A stretch of 64,000 nucleotides of DNA from Myxocyprinus asiaticus (GCF_019703515.2 NC_059372.1:21217931-21281930); one strand, 5' to 3'; numbered from the stretch's first letter, positions 9,803-22,390 are shown. Numbers and translations are program-made. The notes: a model not told the origin generated them from the sequence alone.

Positions 9803-12666
9803 TTACTGGCTCTTGAATAATTCCTTTACAAGCTTGAAGCATGTTTTACAAGAGAAACACTGAAGGCCTCATTGTTTTAATTTAAATTGTTAATATTTAT
9901 TTAAAAAAAAATGTTTGTAAAATAACAGTGTTTTATTGCATATTTGCATACAAGTGCAATACCAAGTTAACAGAGAACTGTTAATGAAGCTTTTTTCTGC
10001 TTGTTTTGCTTTTTACTTGGCATGTGAGTAACAGGTTAAATTGTTTTTTTATTTATTATGCAGTTTTTTTTAACAGGATTTTTTTATCTTTTTTTGTTTT
10101 TGTTGTTGCAATAATTACAAGGTGCTGTTTGATTTATAATGTATTTGTTGCACCCTCTTGTGGACTTAGGACATTTCAAATTTATATATTTGATTTACAA
10201 CTTTATTGCATTTTTGCATAGATTGAAGCAGAGAACATTTTGTCAGAACCTATTAAATTGGCAATCTTTAACCTTAGATAAAATATATAATAAAGACATA
10301 AAATAAAGATCGTTCATTGCTTAATCATTACCATCCCTAATTTCAAGCCTCTGGTTTGCATATATAAAAGAACCTTTCAGGTCTTTTATCACTTGATTAG
10401 AAAATATATCATTTGGATGGAATACAGCAGTCTAGGTAATATCATATATTTGTATTATCCAAGAGAAAGGAAGAGAATTCCAGTGCACCAAATCCTGTTT
10501 AACATTCACAAACATGGGTACAAAGTTTGCTTTGTACATTTGCATTTGGGTTATATGCTGGGTTATAAACAAGAAGTCACTTTTTTCAAGATACCGTGGT
10601 GAATCACAGCACTGCATGACTGTGTAACAAGCAGTGTGGAAATCTGATCAAAGCCAGTAGATGGTCTGGCATTATTTAGACTTGTGTTAACTCAGTGCTT
10701 CACTCAGCAAATGCCATTAATAATCTTTTCCTAAGTTAGTTTTAGTGCCTATGTTGTGTCAGTATGCTTTCTGCAAGGCAAAATAGGAGCAGAAATGTTC
10801 AGCTGCTGTTTTTGAGTGCCTGCTTGGTCACTTTGACTGTTTGGGCTTGAGCTCAGAGGGCCTGGCCATATTATATGTGAGCAACAAGCTGATAAATGGA
10901 GCCAGAGACTTAGAATGCTCCTTTTGGATGGCCTCTGTTCCATGCTTTTATCAATGTATTGTCCTGTTCTGTGTGTATCTGCATGCTTGAGTGTGTAAGT
11001 ACACTTAATGTGTTTTCCTGGGTACTCCTACATTTCAGATTTGGAGGCCCCCGGCCCCTGCTGCCCAGTATGATGCTCCTCAGACAGGTCACTGGACTTG
11101 ACATTCAGCTCTATAAACAGCAGTGTTTCCCACAGGATTCTGTGAGACTGTGGTGGGTGGACCTCTGACCCTCTATGGGTCCGAGGGCATGCTCCCCTGT
11201 AAGAAAATGTTGTACATTCTAAAGCTAAATGCATCAATCTAGTGTATTTTAAGAGCAAAATTAAGAGGCTAGATCAATGAAGAACTTTGTGCTCTTGTAT
11301 TCAGTTTTGTGCTTTAGTAGTAATTTAATCAAACACATTGGTTGCAGGGCTCGACATTAACGCTTGTTTGGGACAAGTGGATTTTTGTAGGGGCAAGTGA
11401 AAGAGAATTTGACTTGCCCGACAGGACAAGCAGACTGATAAAAGGTCAATAACATTTACAACGATTAAATAATAAATAATTTTATTTGATTGCACTTCAA
11501 TGGTGTAATTTATTCACAGTGTTTAGCTTTGACTGTCAACTGCAAGTCTGTGCGGCATGCGGACATTCCTGAAGGGAGAAAAGCAGTGTAGGCTGTTGAG
11601 AACCAGTCCTGCCTCTGATCTCTCATTTTCTTTCTAGCTTTCCATCATGCTCTCTTTCACTCTGTGCTTGTTTTCTCTATTTTAGGCTCAATACCATCTA
11701 CAACTTATAATTGCAAACAGGACCTTCAGGAATTTCTAATATTATATCGAAATATTGTTTTGTGAACGTCCAGATATTTTCGGTGTTGCTACAAATAAAT
11801 ATGGATTTTTACATTTCTGATGATGCTAGGGTGAGTTGTTGGGGCATTGCTTCAGTGGCTGCTTACTGTCTTGCTAAGTGACTGCTTACTGTCTCTATGT
11901 CTCTGTGATATTTCTGGTCCATAGGTATGGCTCAGGTCCTTCTTCAATGTAAATCTATGGTATTTTTTTGGCCTGTTTTCATCTGCCAGGTGAAAATTGT
12001 ACATCCGATTGCTCAGAGAAAAGCCCACCTCTCCTCAACAAGCTGCATAGTTTGAGGTATTATTAATGTCCGTAGCACAAACGTTGCAGGATGAATTATG
12101 CACCAAAGTTTAATAATTGGCATACAGGGTTTGTTCAGATCCCTTAATATGACTAGTAGCTAGTGATGTTCGTCTTAGCAAGCATCATTAAAATGCCCCA
12201 GCTAATACCCCAGAGAACTCATCTTTTACGAGCCATTATCCTCGCAGAAGACAAGTCTGCAGATGAAATCAATTTAAAGGTGCTGGAATGTGTGGCTGAG
12301 GCCTGGAACTGATTTGAAGGGGTGGTGTGCTTTGCAGAGGGAAGTCGAGACTGAGGGGATGAAAGTGGTTCAGGCTCCTCACAGCTTGCCTCACTGCCAC
12401 CATGACACAGAACGGTAACACTGCAGCAGCTTGCTTGAGCAGGGAACCCCAGGTGAGATGAGCCCAGGAGGTCTCTCTCCCTTTTCCTGTCTGCGTCCAC
12501 CGTGGTTTCCCTATTCCTTTTTTTATCACTTGCAACCCAAGACTCAATATCTTCCCTCATTTCAGTTCAGATTAAAATGAAAATGAACTTTGAGGAGAAT
12601 TTTGTAGACTTTCAACATCTCTGATTTGAAGAGAAGTCATTTGTTTTATAATCTCCTGGTGTTTAT
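9803..12666. other. Non-coding stretch, no gene recognised
   Basis: AT-rich at 9803-10700 with poly-T runs. The short open frames do not resemble known domains. At 11349-11430 the sequence GGCTCGACATTAACGCTTGT is one end of a dispersed repeat whose opposite end occurs at about 59933-59953 (reverse complement). A GC-richer patch at 12180-12560 contains overlapping minus-strand frames but no recognisable product. Confidence 0.45.
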
Positions 12667-13475
12667 TAGGGATGTGCATTTTCGAGTAGATTTGTAGTCG
12701 AGTACTCTAACCCACAAAAAACTAGTAATCAATTATTTGTTAATTAAAGTGAAAGTTTAAAATAAAAAGTACGATTAAAAAAAAAAAACAATACTTCCTA
12801 TTTGGAAAAAAAAAATTACTGAACAATATGCATAAATGAAAATCTGTGAAAAAAAGATGTAAAAATAACAAAAACATTTGCACTCACCCAGAGCTTGCAT
12901 AGAAACCAATACTGATGGCATTAGGGTAATGCATATACTGTTAACAAGCTCTAAGTCTGCATAAAGGCCATCACATTTTTATAATTTCACATGGTATTAT
13001 TCAGAAAAACAGGTGGTGAAAGCTTTTATAAAATGTGCTCTGTGTTAAGAGATTTAACGCACGTACACACATAATGGTCTGATAATCTTCAAAGTTTCTC
13101 ATAACGCTTCGCATTATCTTACCACCATAAAAGCAGATCCTCGTCCGCTGGTAGGCATGACACAAAAACCAAATACCAATAGAGTAGAATTCAATAAGAA
13201 TCATATTATAACACATATTGCCATACTTGTTGAAAGCACACAGCAAAGATGCCAGATCTCCTCGCATCAAACACCTTGACACCCCAGTGGACTCAATTGT
13301 AACTGCGAGATTTGGTGAGAGATTCAAAGGGAAAGTACAGTATAATTCAGCATTGCTCACGGCAGGCAAATGCGCAAAGTAAAATAAATTTGCGATATTC
13401 AAGTACTGTTTTTAATAGTCGACTAGCTGGTGCAAAATGAGTACTCTATTAGTTGATTACTTGTGCACGTATGAA
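12667..13475. mobile_element. Probable hAT-type MITE
   Basis: The left end TAGGGATGTGCATTTTCGAG is preceded by GTGTTTAT (12659-12666). The right end, reverse complemented, shows CGTGCACAAGTAATCAAC and is followed by GTTTTTAT (13476-13483), a 7 of 8 match to the left 8-mer. The inverted repeats share the GTGCA and AGTA core, with the outermost right bases eroded. The minus-strand open frame at 13001-13402 lies wholly inside and has no known motif. Confidence 0.6.
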
Positions 13476-13594
13476 GTTTTTATCTGTTCAGTTAAATATA
13501 AATGGGTAAACTAGATCCATGACTCATCATTTAGGCAAAGGTTCAACACCTCACTTTGTAATTAAACAGCACTTTTGATAGACTATTGATGCCT

Positions 13595-14046
13595 TAGGGC
13601 ACCTACACACTAGGGAAAGTGTAGGCATGCACCCGAGGGAAGAAGTGGTTCAGTTTGAAAACAAGATAGAGATAGCTATCTAAAATATAACTTTTTGACA
13701 ATGTACCAGTAAACACTAAAACACTTCTCCAGGCTCTCCGTCTACACTAACTGTCTTTGTAGCCTGGCAGAGAAACATAATAAGTGACAGGGAATGAATA
13801 CACCGCATGTATGAGTTTGTCCTCCATGTTTTTTCGATTTCACAGCGCAGCTAGTCCCACCTTTCTGAGATTCTTATTGGTCAGTGCATGCCTATGTTAG
13901 AGTGCGTTGCAGCAAAAGTTGAAATGTTCTCAACTTTAGGTCGCAGGACAGAGCGTCACTATCGCAAACCCTTGCATTTTCCCTCATCGTCCTTTAGAGG
14001 TACCAATCCTGTTGAAATCTATAACTGTAGTGTGTAGGTGCTCTTA
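13595..14046. mobile_element. MITE with GGCACCTACACACTA-type inverted repeats
   Basis: The left end TAGGGCACCTACACACTA and the reverse complement of the right end TAAGAGCACCTACACACTAC are inverted repeats of about 18 bp with two or three mismatches. The target duplication is not evident. No coding capacity. Confidence 0.7.
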
Positions 14047-14053
14047 GTCATTG

Positions 14054-14480
14054 TTATATGCAGGGGTCCAAAAGTCTGAGACCACATTGATAATCTGGGA
14101 TTTGTTTTCTTCATAAAGAAATTAAATTAGCAGAAAGGTTAAAATTTTTGGAAGAAACAACCATAAAGCTAAACACATTAAGTAAATAAAGTTAAAGATT
14201 CGTCTGTCCTTATTTTGATTCCCTTGTTCAAGGCCACAGATGTTTTCCAATCTGCTTGCATGATGCTTTCCAGTAGAAGTGTGAAGGGGCTCCTACATTC
14301 CAGGTATTCTCTGGTCAAATATTTGAATAAATGGACCAAAGAGCCAGTCTGGTTCCACTTTACATCCTGTCCTAACCAAATGCCACGATGCAACAAAAAC
14401 CCAGCACTTTTTCTTTCCACAATGAAAACGAAAATGCTTCATGACACAACATAATCACAGCCAATGAAAACAGTATGTGG
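14054..14480. repeat. Tc1-like terminal fragment (tentative)
   Basis: It opens with GGGGTCCAAAAGTCTGAGAC, which resembles the end of a fish Tc1-like family, and continues as about 400 bp of mid-repetitive-looking sequence with overlapping open frames on both strands. No transposase motif is visible, so the call rests mainly on the terminus. Confidence 0.35.
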
Positions 14481-14884
14481 TTGAGTTCTCTTTGTTTGCC
14501 TGCTTTTTCATACTTGCAACTAAGGAATTTTCAATACTTGTGTAATGCTTTTCTAGACAAAATTTGGATGAAAATGGAACTTGAGAGATTGTCATAATAA
14601 ATATCTGATGTTTTTCAACTTCCACAATCAATCTATCCTCGTCTATGTTTCATGTATACATGAGGAGTGACATACGTGAGGATTGACATGATAAACATTA
14701 GGAGTGAGGTTTTGGTCAAGTGGGTTTTTGGTGAGGGCTGGGAAGAAAATTGAGTGTCACTGTTTCGGCTGGTTAGGCCACTGTGTTGGAGACAACATTA
14801 ATTTTTATTGTCTATTCTCATATCTCTCAACAAAACTAGGAACCAATCCAAGAGAACATAACAGCTGTTATGAGAGATTAACTA

Positions 14885-16363
14885 AACTCAGCAAAAAAAG
14901 AAACGTACCTTTATCAGGACACTGTATTTTAAAGATAATTTTGTAAAAATCCAAATAACTTTACAGATCTTTATTGTAAAGGGTTTAAACAATGTTTTTC
15001 GTGCTTGTTCAGTGAACCATAAACAATTAATGAACATGCACCTGTGGAACGGTCATTAAGACTCTAACAGCTTATAGATGGCAGGCAATTAAGGTCACAG
15101 TTGTAAAAACTTAGGACACTAAAGAGACCTTTCTACTGACTCCAGGAAAACACCTAAAGAAAGATGCCCAGGGAATCTGCGTGAATGTGTTTAGGCATGC
15201 TGCATGGAGGCATGAGGACTGCAGATGTGGCCAAGGCAATAAATTACAATGTCCGTACTGTGAGATGCCTAAGACAGCGCTACAGGGAGACAGGAAAGAC
15301 AGCTGATTGTCCTCGCAGTGGCAGACCACGTGTAACAACACCTGCACAGGATCGGTACATCCGAATATCACACCGGCAGGACAGGTACAGGATGGCAACA
15401 ACAACTGCCCGAGTTACACCAGGAATGCACAATCCCTCCATCAGTGCTCAGACTGTCTGCATTATGCTGAGAGAGGCTGGACTGAGGGCTTGTAGGCCTG
15501 TTGTAAGGCAGGTCCTTACCAGACATCACCAGCAACAATGTCACCTATGGGCACAAACCCACCTTCGCTGGACCAGACAGGACTGGCAAAAAGTGCTCTT
15601 CACTGACGAGTCACGGTTTTGTCTCACCAGGGGTGATGGTCAGACTCGCGTTTATCGTTGAAGGAATGAGCTTTACACCAAGGCCTGTACTTTGGAGCGG
15701 GATCGATTTGGAGGTGGAGGGTCCGTCATGGTCTGGGCCGATGTGTCACAGCATCATCGGACTGAGCTTGTTGTCATTGCAGGCAATCTCAGTGCTGTGT
15801 GTTACAGGGAAGACATCCTCCTCCCTCATGTGGTACCCTTCCTGCAGGCTCATCCTGACATGACCCTCCAGCATGACAATGCCACCAGCCATACTGCTCG
15901 TTCTGTGCGTAATTTCCTGCAAGACAGGAATGTCAGTGTTCTGCCGTGGCCAGCGAAGAGCCCGGATCTCAATCCCATTGAGCACGTCTGGGACCTGTTG
16001 GATCGGAGGGTGAGGGCTAGGGCTATTCCCCCCAGAAATGTCCGGGAACTTGCAAGTGCCTTGGTGGAAGAGTGGGGTAACATTTCACAGCAAGAACTGG
16101 CAAATCTGGTGCAGTCCATGAGGAGGAGATGCACTGCAGTATGCTGGTGGCCACACCAGATAAAGACTGTTACTTTTGATTTTGACCCTCCCTTTGTTTA
16201 GGGACACATTATTCCATTTCTCTTAGTCACATGTCTGTGAAACTTGTTTAGTTTATGTCTTAGTTGTTGAATCTTTGTATGTTCATACAAATATTTACAC
16301 ATGTTAAGTTTGCTGAAAATAAAAGCAGTTGAAAGTGAGAGGACACTTTTTTTTGGCTGAGTT
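14885..16363 (+). mobile_element. Near-complete Tc1-like DNA transposon
   Basis: The element is 1479 bp with inverted ends AACTCAGCAAAAAAAGAAAC and, from the right end, AACTCAGCCAAAAAAAAGTG, flanked on both sides by the TA target duplication (14883-14884 and 16364-16365). Between them lies one transposase reading frame (15163-16201) in the + direction and an AATAAA signal near 16317. The size and layout are those of an autonomous Tc1 element, and this is the best preserved copy in the window. Confidence 0.92.
15163..16201 (+). pseudogene. Tc1-family transposase, one nonsense codon plus lost start frame
   Basis: The transposase binds the inverted repeats and performs cut-and-paste at TA. N-terminal helix-turn-helix sequence (GMRTADVAKAINYNVRTVRC) and a GRPRVTTPAQDR linker are readable from 15185. 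The DDE catalytic core follows: first Asp in LFTDESRF (about 15600), second in LQHDNATSHTA (about 15870), Glu in SPDLNPIEHVWD (about 15960-15992), the DD34E arrangement. The frame is interrupted once, at 15659-15661, where TGA stands in VYR*RNEL; CGA to TGA decay at a CpG would explain it. The likely ATG at 15163 is out of frame with the body, consistent with a deletion of about 8 bases just after it. Length without these lesions is near the usual 340 residues. Confidence 0.9.
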
Positions 16364-16365
16364 TA

Positions 16366-17081
16366 TGAGAGCAGACTCTTAAAATACTTCATAATCATAA
16401 ATCTTGGCTTTATGTCCCTAATGTAGAGTGTGCTAAATTTGTTTTGGTATGAGCCAAGATCATGATCGCATTCATAATGTTTGATGACAGCCTTGAAGCA
16501 GTGATACACGTGCACATATGCTCTTTTCATTTCCATCCATAGTTTTTCCTTCTGTAAAACAGTGCTTTTTTTAATTTGTGAATCTGACATTTGGGTTAGG
16601 CCTAATTGCACTGTTATTGATAGGAATGCATTAAATACCGCATTGTGATCCATGCATACCTTTTGATATCTGACCTTATAGAGCGCAACAGTAACCGTCA
16701 AACTTTTCTGCCTCTCTGGTTCCGAAAGTATTTTTCCCATTCGTTTTCTCCACAGGAATTTAAAGAAATTCTCATTTAAAAGTTCTTCGTCATGAACAAA
16801 GCCGACCTGCTTTGAGATTATTTTACAACATTACAAACTTTGATTTGAAGCAAAAGCATATGGAAATTGTAAAAAAGACAAAGGTACAAGTCAAGACATA
16901 CTGTACATATTTTATGAAGCCATGAACTACTCATCCCAAGAAATATTGTCAATGTAATCGAATTAAAATCAATGGTACAATATAAATGTATTGTTTTATT
17001 GTAATAGATTGAGTATAAAGCAATATATTTTAAGCTTCTTGTGAAATATTCAGATATATACATATATAAATTAGTTAAAGT
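16366..17081. other. Non-coding stretch with an unrecognised minus-strand open frame
   Basis: A 125-codon frame on the minus strand (16740-16363) has no motif I recognise, overlaps the Tc1 right end by three bases and lacks a supportive context. The rest is AT-rich. I do not claim a gene here. Confidence 0.3.
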
Positions 17082-17887
17082 TAGGGCTGGGCGATATGGC
17101 CAAAATTGTTATCATGATATTCTTTTTCATATTGTTCGATATCGATATTTATCATGATATACATTCACATTTTTTTATTTCAAAGTTGGTGGAAGAAAAG
17201 AAGAACAAATACATTCTAAACAGTCAAAATAGTCACTACAAAACTGCACTGGGGGTCCAGAGACAGCCAAAGCAGTGGGCTCTGAGGGAACTTTTACCAA
17301 AATATTAAAATATTTTATAGTTTGTCAATTGAGTGCATTTGAAAATGAATGTTAAAAGATCATCTGTTTGTTTTTAAGCATAATGAGAGCAGTCCAGTAT
17401 TTGTTTGAATATTTTTACATTAAAATGAAATATTTTTATATTTCTTTAGATTCAGATACCCAAGTAAAGGGGCATAAAAGCCCTTGTGACTGTGGAATGA
17501 TGCTGTATGGTGGTTCAGCGGTATCCCCTGAGAGAAAATTTAGAAAATGTAAAAGTCTGAATGGAACATTTTTATATTTTCATTAAAGTGAGAAAGACTA
17601 GGCTATCAACTAGTAATTGTATTATCTTTCCTTGTCATCCATTCCAGAGATGATGACATCTGATTAATTTGAACAAAATTAGAAAATAAATCGATTTGTT
17701 CATTATTAAAGGCTCGTAACAGGCTGATTTCTTCCATGCCAGTGGAAACGCAGCCCGAGAAAGCCGAACTGCTTGCGTTTTTTGTGACACACACTAAATA
17801 TCGAAAATTCCTCAAAAGCTTATCGATATTGTGGATTTTTTTTTTTTATCGTGATAAATATCAATATCGTTTTATCGCCCAGCCCTA
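17082..17887. mobile_element. hAT-type MITE (TAGGGCTGGGCGATAT ends)
   Basis: The left end TAGGGCTGGGCGATATGGCC and the reverse complement of the right end TAGGGCTGGGCGATAAAACG match perfectly for the first 15 bases. They are flanked by GTTAAAGT (17074-17081) and GTCAAAGT (17888-17895), an 8-bp duplication with one mismatch. Both subterminal regions are rich in ATCGATAT and ATCATGATA palindromic motifs. Non-autonomous: the small open frames inside show no transposase motif. Confidence 0.92.
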
Positions 17888-18213
17888 GTCAAAGTATATA
17901 AAGAGTGTTATGAGACTAACTCGATTAATAAGTCATTTGCAATGCTTTAATTGAATGGGTAGTTGCTGCTGAGCTCTTTCATCTTGGATTCCTTTTCTGT
18001 GGTAACCGGTGCTTCTCTGATTGGTGAATCTCTCTTCAGGATTATGGGTAGTGTAGTTTTTTAATTAAACAAGATTTTTTATTTTTTTTATTAAGATTAA
18101 GTTGACTTGTGGCTTTCACAGAAGCATACTGTATATTATTGCTTAACCTCTGTGCTCATGGTGGGTCTTTCTTGTCATATTAAATGCTATTTTAAAAAAA
18201 AAGCAATTTCATG

Positions 18214-18640
18214 GGGGGCCTGGGTAGCTCAGCAAGTAAAGACTCTTGACTACCACACCTGGAGTTGCAAGTTCGAATCCAGGGCGTGCTGAGTGACTCC
18301 AGTCAGGCTTCCTAAGCAACCAATTGGCCCGGTTTCTAGGATGGGTAGAGTCACGTTGGGTTAACCTCCTCATGGTCGCCATTATGTGGTTCTCGCTCTG
18401 GGTGGGGCACGTGGCGAGTTGTGCGTGGATGGCGTGGAGAATAGTGTGAAGCCTCCGCAGTAATGCGCTCAACAAGCCACGTGATAAGATGCGTGGATTG
18501 ATGGTCTCAGACGTGGAGGCAACTGAGATTCGTCCTCCCCCACCTGGATTGAGGCGACTCACTACTCTACCACGAGGACTTAGAGCGCATTGGAAATTGG
18601 CCATTTCAAATTGGGGAGAAAAGGGGAGAAAAAAAAAACA
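18214..18640 (+). mobile_element. tRNA-derived SINE, copy A
   Basis: The 5' head GGGTAGCTCAGCAAGTAAAG (A box) and GCAAGTTCGAATCCAGGG (B box) form a pol III promoter of tRNA origin. A body of roughly 330 bp and an A-rich tail (GGGGAGAAAAAAAAAACAAT) follow. The same sequence occurs in the opposite orientation at 42796-43226 and 58730-59108. The shadow open frames in it are not genes. The target duplication is blurred by A-runs on both sides. Confidence 0.9.
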
Positions 18641-18942
18641 ATATAATTATAGAGAAAATGAATGGGGTTTTTACTTCCAGAACTCCACTAAAACCCAAAC
18701 AGAAGCTTCCTTAGATGTTGTGAAAAAAGATGGCATGCATTCCATCCCACTGTCAGCCTGGAGGGTAGGGGGGAATTTCACCTCATTAGAAATTGGCCTC
18801 TTTCTGGGGTGCCTAGCTCAACTAATAAATCACAGAGATCTGTCCTAGAAAATTAACACTGGAGGATATAAATTGTAAATTAGCTAAATTGACTCATTTC
18901 TTTTTACAGAATTCCAAGAAGAAATCTATCATACTCCCTGTA

Positions 18943-20590
18943 AGTATTGTCACAATACCAATGTTTCTGTTGTCGGTACCGATACCAGTAAAATTTCACG
19001 ATTCTCGATACCAGTTTCGCTACCACAGCAAAAATAGGTAATATGCTATTGAAATGTTTAAATGTTACATTTCAGTGTAAATAATGAATTAAAACAATAG
19101 CATGTTTCCTTCAAATGTTTCTCAATTAAGTAAACATTGCTTCAGGTTTTTTAAGTAGGACCCAAGAAATCAGTCATATTTTATTTTCTAAATTCTATTA
19201 AATGTTTTCCCAAATTCCACGTGTTCCATTTTCTTTCTGAATTTCGTGTTTTAAAGTTTAATTCAATTTATGAATTAAACATGATGATCTGGGGGTGCTC
19301 CAGCAGGACAACACTCCATGCCAGACAGACAGGTCAATCAAAGTGTGGATGGAGGACCACCGGATCAAGACCCTGTCATGGCCAACCCGATCTCCAGACC
19401 TGAACCCCATTGAAAACCTCTGGAATGTGATCAAGAGGAAGATGGATGGTCACAAGCCATCAAACAAAGCCGAGCTGCTTTTAATTTTGTGCCAGGAGTG
19501 GCATAAAGTCACCCAACAGCAATGTGAAAGACAAGACTGTGTAAAGAGCATGCCAAGACACATGAAAGCTGTGATTGAAAATCAGGGTTATTGCACCAAA
19601 TATTGATCTCTGAACTCTTCCTAAGTTAAAATATTAGTATTGTGTTGTTTAAAAATGAAAATGAACTTGTGTTTTTTTTTTTTTTTTTTTTGCATTATTC
19701 AAGGACTGAAAACACTGCATCTTTTTTATTATTTTGACCAGTTGTCATTTTCTGCAAATAAATGCTCTAAATGACAATATTTTTATTTGGAATTTGGGAG
19801 AAATGTTGTCAGTACCTTATAGAATAAAAACTTTTTCATTTTACTCAGACACATACCTATAAATAGTAAATCCAGAGAAACTGATAATTTTGCTGTGTTC
19901 TCTTATTTTTTTCCAGATCTGTAGGCTTAACATAAAAATAATTACAAAATACATTTTACTAAACACTAGTAAAATATTTCTGTCGCAGTTTCTTAAATGT
20001 TGTGCGTCAAGCTTTTATTTTGAATTAAACTTTTATTTTGACATGAAGTCTGTAGTTACACACTTCCGTATAAGACGTTGGTTATATGACCTAGTGTGAT
20101 TATAGAAGCGCAAAAAGCTGCACTTTAATTGTATTATTATATAATTTGCAGGTGCTGCATGCGTCACCTTAAATGAGTGCTCTGTTCTGTAATCACGCAC
20201 AGTGCTCGATGCTCATAAAATTTGGTGTTTTTATCAGTTTGTGTTTTAAGCATGCGAGCAGCTTCACACATTCACTTTGCAGCGCGCATCACATTCAGAC
20301 TGTATATTTATTAATTAAATCACATCCATTTGCAGTTTAGTAATCACACTAGGACATATCACAATTTTTAATTGATTAACAGTCCATTTCAGTGTAAAGG
20401 AGTTACAGGGCATGCGCTCAAAGGAGTGTGTGAGCATTTGTAACTAGCCTTCTGTTAGTCAGACAGCATGTGGGGACCGAATTGAGTCATTGCTCAGTAC
20501 TAGTGGTACTGTAGAAACATTGGTATCGTTACATCTTTTTCATTTTAGTATTGACTTGGTACTGAAGTACCGATCCTTTTGACATTACTA
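18943..20590. mobile_element. hAT-type MITE (GTACCGATACC family), split by a Tc1 fragment
   Basis: The left end has ATTGTCACAATACCAATG and GTCGGTACCGATACCAGT. The right end has TGGTACTGAAGTACCGATCC and TTTTGACATTACTA. This is the reverse orientation of the element at 24220-25517: the right end, reverse complemented, begins TAGTAATGTCAAAAGGATCG against TAGTGTTGTCAAAAGTACTG there. A Tc1 fragment interrupts it at about 19276-19925. No flanking 8-bp duplication is recognisable. Confidence 0.75.
19276..19925 (+). pseudogene. Tc1-like transposon 3' part (transposase C-terminus)
   Basis: Frame 19295-19606 reads LQQDNTPCQTDRSIK (second catalytic Asp in QQDN) and then SPDLNPIENLWNVIKRKMDG (catalytic Glu), ending ...GYCTKY. 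This is the C-terminal third of a Tc1 transposase. The 5' part is missing, and an internal deletion joins an MIWG-type core motif directly to the QQDN region. Downstream (to about 19920) is the family's 3' flank with a T-run at 19674-19691. The same 3' flank is repeated at 45404-45735. Confidence 0.85.
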
Positions 20591-20833
20591 TGGTTATGAA
20601 AAACCTGGAAATATCAGGAAAGTTTACATTTTGATTTCCATGCCTGGAAAAGTCACAGAAATTAGTAAAATCTTAAAGTCATAGAACAGGCATGAAAATT
20701 TATATAGGGAATTCAAGTTTTTCTAGTTATGCTCAGCCTTAAAATTGTTAGTTATTTTTTAATTCCTTATCCAGGGACAATGGGAAAAGTCATGGAAATT
20801 CATTGGTCAGAAGGTGCGAGAACCCTGAATGTT
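20591..20833. repeat. Dispersed repeat with CCTGGAAAAGTCA motifs
   Basis: Shares blocks such as CTGGAAATAT, TGCCTGGAAAAGTCACAGAA and ATGGAAATTCATTGGTCAGA with the sequence at about 49100-49345, where CTGGAAATAT and GCCTGGAAAAATCATGGAAA occur in the same order. It lies directly against the right end of the hAT MITE. Class unknown. Confidence 0.55.
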
Positions 20834-22390
20834 TTTAACCTGTAAAGGGTGCCTAATTTTAAAACTTGCTTGCCTTTTTCAAGAGGTCAAAGTGCAAAGA
20901 ACCAAATAAATGAGACGGAAGTTTCTTCTCTGTTAACTAGTTTTCTGGCCGGCTCACAGCCCCTGTGTGGAAACAGCATTTGTTAAAACAGGATTGTGGT
21001 ATTTAGAGCGACAGCAGTGTGATTTGGGGTTGCTTGGCTTGCATACCGAGCGGAGTCCTGGTCAGTGCACCTTTTTGGGATGCTCCTGTTGTTTGCAGTT
21101 GGGTGCAGTCCCAGAGAAAACAAATAAAGGCCTTCTTCATTCACCACCATAGACCCAGATGCTCTGAAATGATTAACAGTTCCCCTTGATTTGCACCTTC
21201 AAAACTTGTCAGTAGTTTTGCTGTGCCTTTGAGAAAAAAACAAAAAAAAAAAAAACACAGTCTGAATTAACAATCCACATCTCTGTCTGAAATATTTAAG
21301 TGCGCTTTGAATGAAGGCAAGCTCTGTGGGAGAGTGTACTCTGTTCCACTATCGACCCCACAACCTCCAATTAGAGTCGCAGACTGTCCTGCTTGTGGTC
21401 ACCCGGCGCTGCTGTATGAACGTGCATTAAATTTAGAAATATTTCATGCACAATCGGTGGCCTGAGTGCTGAGAATAGTGTAGTCTGGCTGGAAGATTTA
21501 AACCCTTGGAAACTATAGCGGGTGACAGTCTTAAGCGTCACAGGGTCTGTTTGATCCACTGTCTAACAGTTATTTTTTAATGGTGTTGATTTGGTATTAA
21601 CCAGTTGAGCTTGAGCAGGTGTGATTGAACCTTAAAGTGATAGGATTCATGTGTTATGATCCAGTGGATAGATAACAGGTGGTTATAGACCGATATATTG
21701 CACAAGCCATTTAATAAGCCTAAATTTTGATTTGTCTGTATGAAATGATAAAAAAACGAAAAAAAAAAAACCAATTGTGAATCCATTTGTGACACTAGTG
21801 GCACTTTTTTTTTTTTTGTCTGCACCACCAAAATGTCACCCTCGGTCTATACAGTATTTTAAATGTTACTCTGATGCCTAATTCAACTAATTTAGGAGGA
21901 TTTTAATATTTTGCTCAAGGCTACATTTTAAAATATAATGAATTAATAATGTAAAATGAAAAAAAAAAAAAGAAGTTTACTAATTGATTTATCATTTAAT
22001 TTTTATATTTATTGCCGTGGAACACAAAGTGAGTTTTCCGAATGCCCGAGCTGTGATTCAAATAATGAGGATAGCACCATAAAATAATTATAAAAGTAAT
22101 CCTCTATTTGTGCGGTGTAGTTTGGATCTTCTGAAGCTGTGTGATGAGTTTGTGTGAGGAACAGATCTAAATTTATGTCTTCATCGTTCTCATCCGCCAT
22201 AACACTCAAATCCTGATCTGCAATCATTTAAACATTAAACAATTGCCACTTCAAGAAGCATTATGACCCTTTGATGTCAGTGATGTCAAATGCCATTGGC
22301 TCTCACATGTCTTGTGACTATTAGAAGACTTTAAATTCTGTATCAGTCATTTGCAATACATGGAATACTACTACATTTATCTGCTTATGT
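20834..22390. other. Non-coding stretch, no gene recognised
   Basis: Includes A-runs at about 21234-21256, 21752-21770 and 21959-21972. A 72-codon minus-strand frame (22227-22009) begins in an acidic sequence, but its context is a poly-A-adjacent, repeat-like block and no splice or promoter structure supports it. Confidence 0.45.

Noticed and set aside
12405..12416. GCCACCATGACACAGAACG|GTAACA: strong Kozak-like ATG followed by a donor in phase 1, a possible lrp1 first exon
   Set aside because: The reading has only four codons and no signal peptide, whereas LRP1 exon 1 must encode a hydrophobic leader. No supporting promoter context.
16363..16740. 125-codon minus-strand frame, possible small gene
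   Set aside because: No recognisable domain, no initiation or splice context, overlaps the Tc1 end. Left as unrecognised.
18225..18290. Possible functional tRNA gene (A and B boxes)
   Set aside because: It is the head of a full SINE with body and A-tail, repeated twice more. The acceptor stem is not preserved.
18209..18848. Overlapping frames of 119-131 codons on both strands
   Set aside because: They lie in the SINE body. The same frames recur in the other SINE copies.
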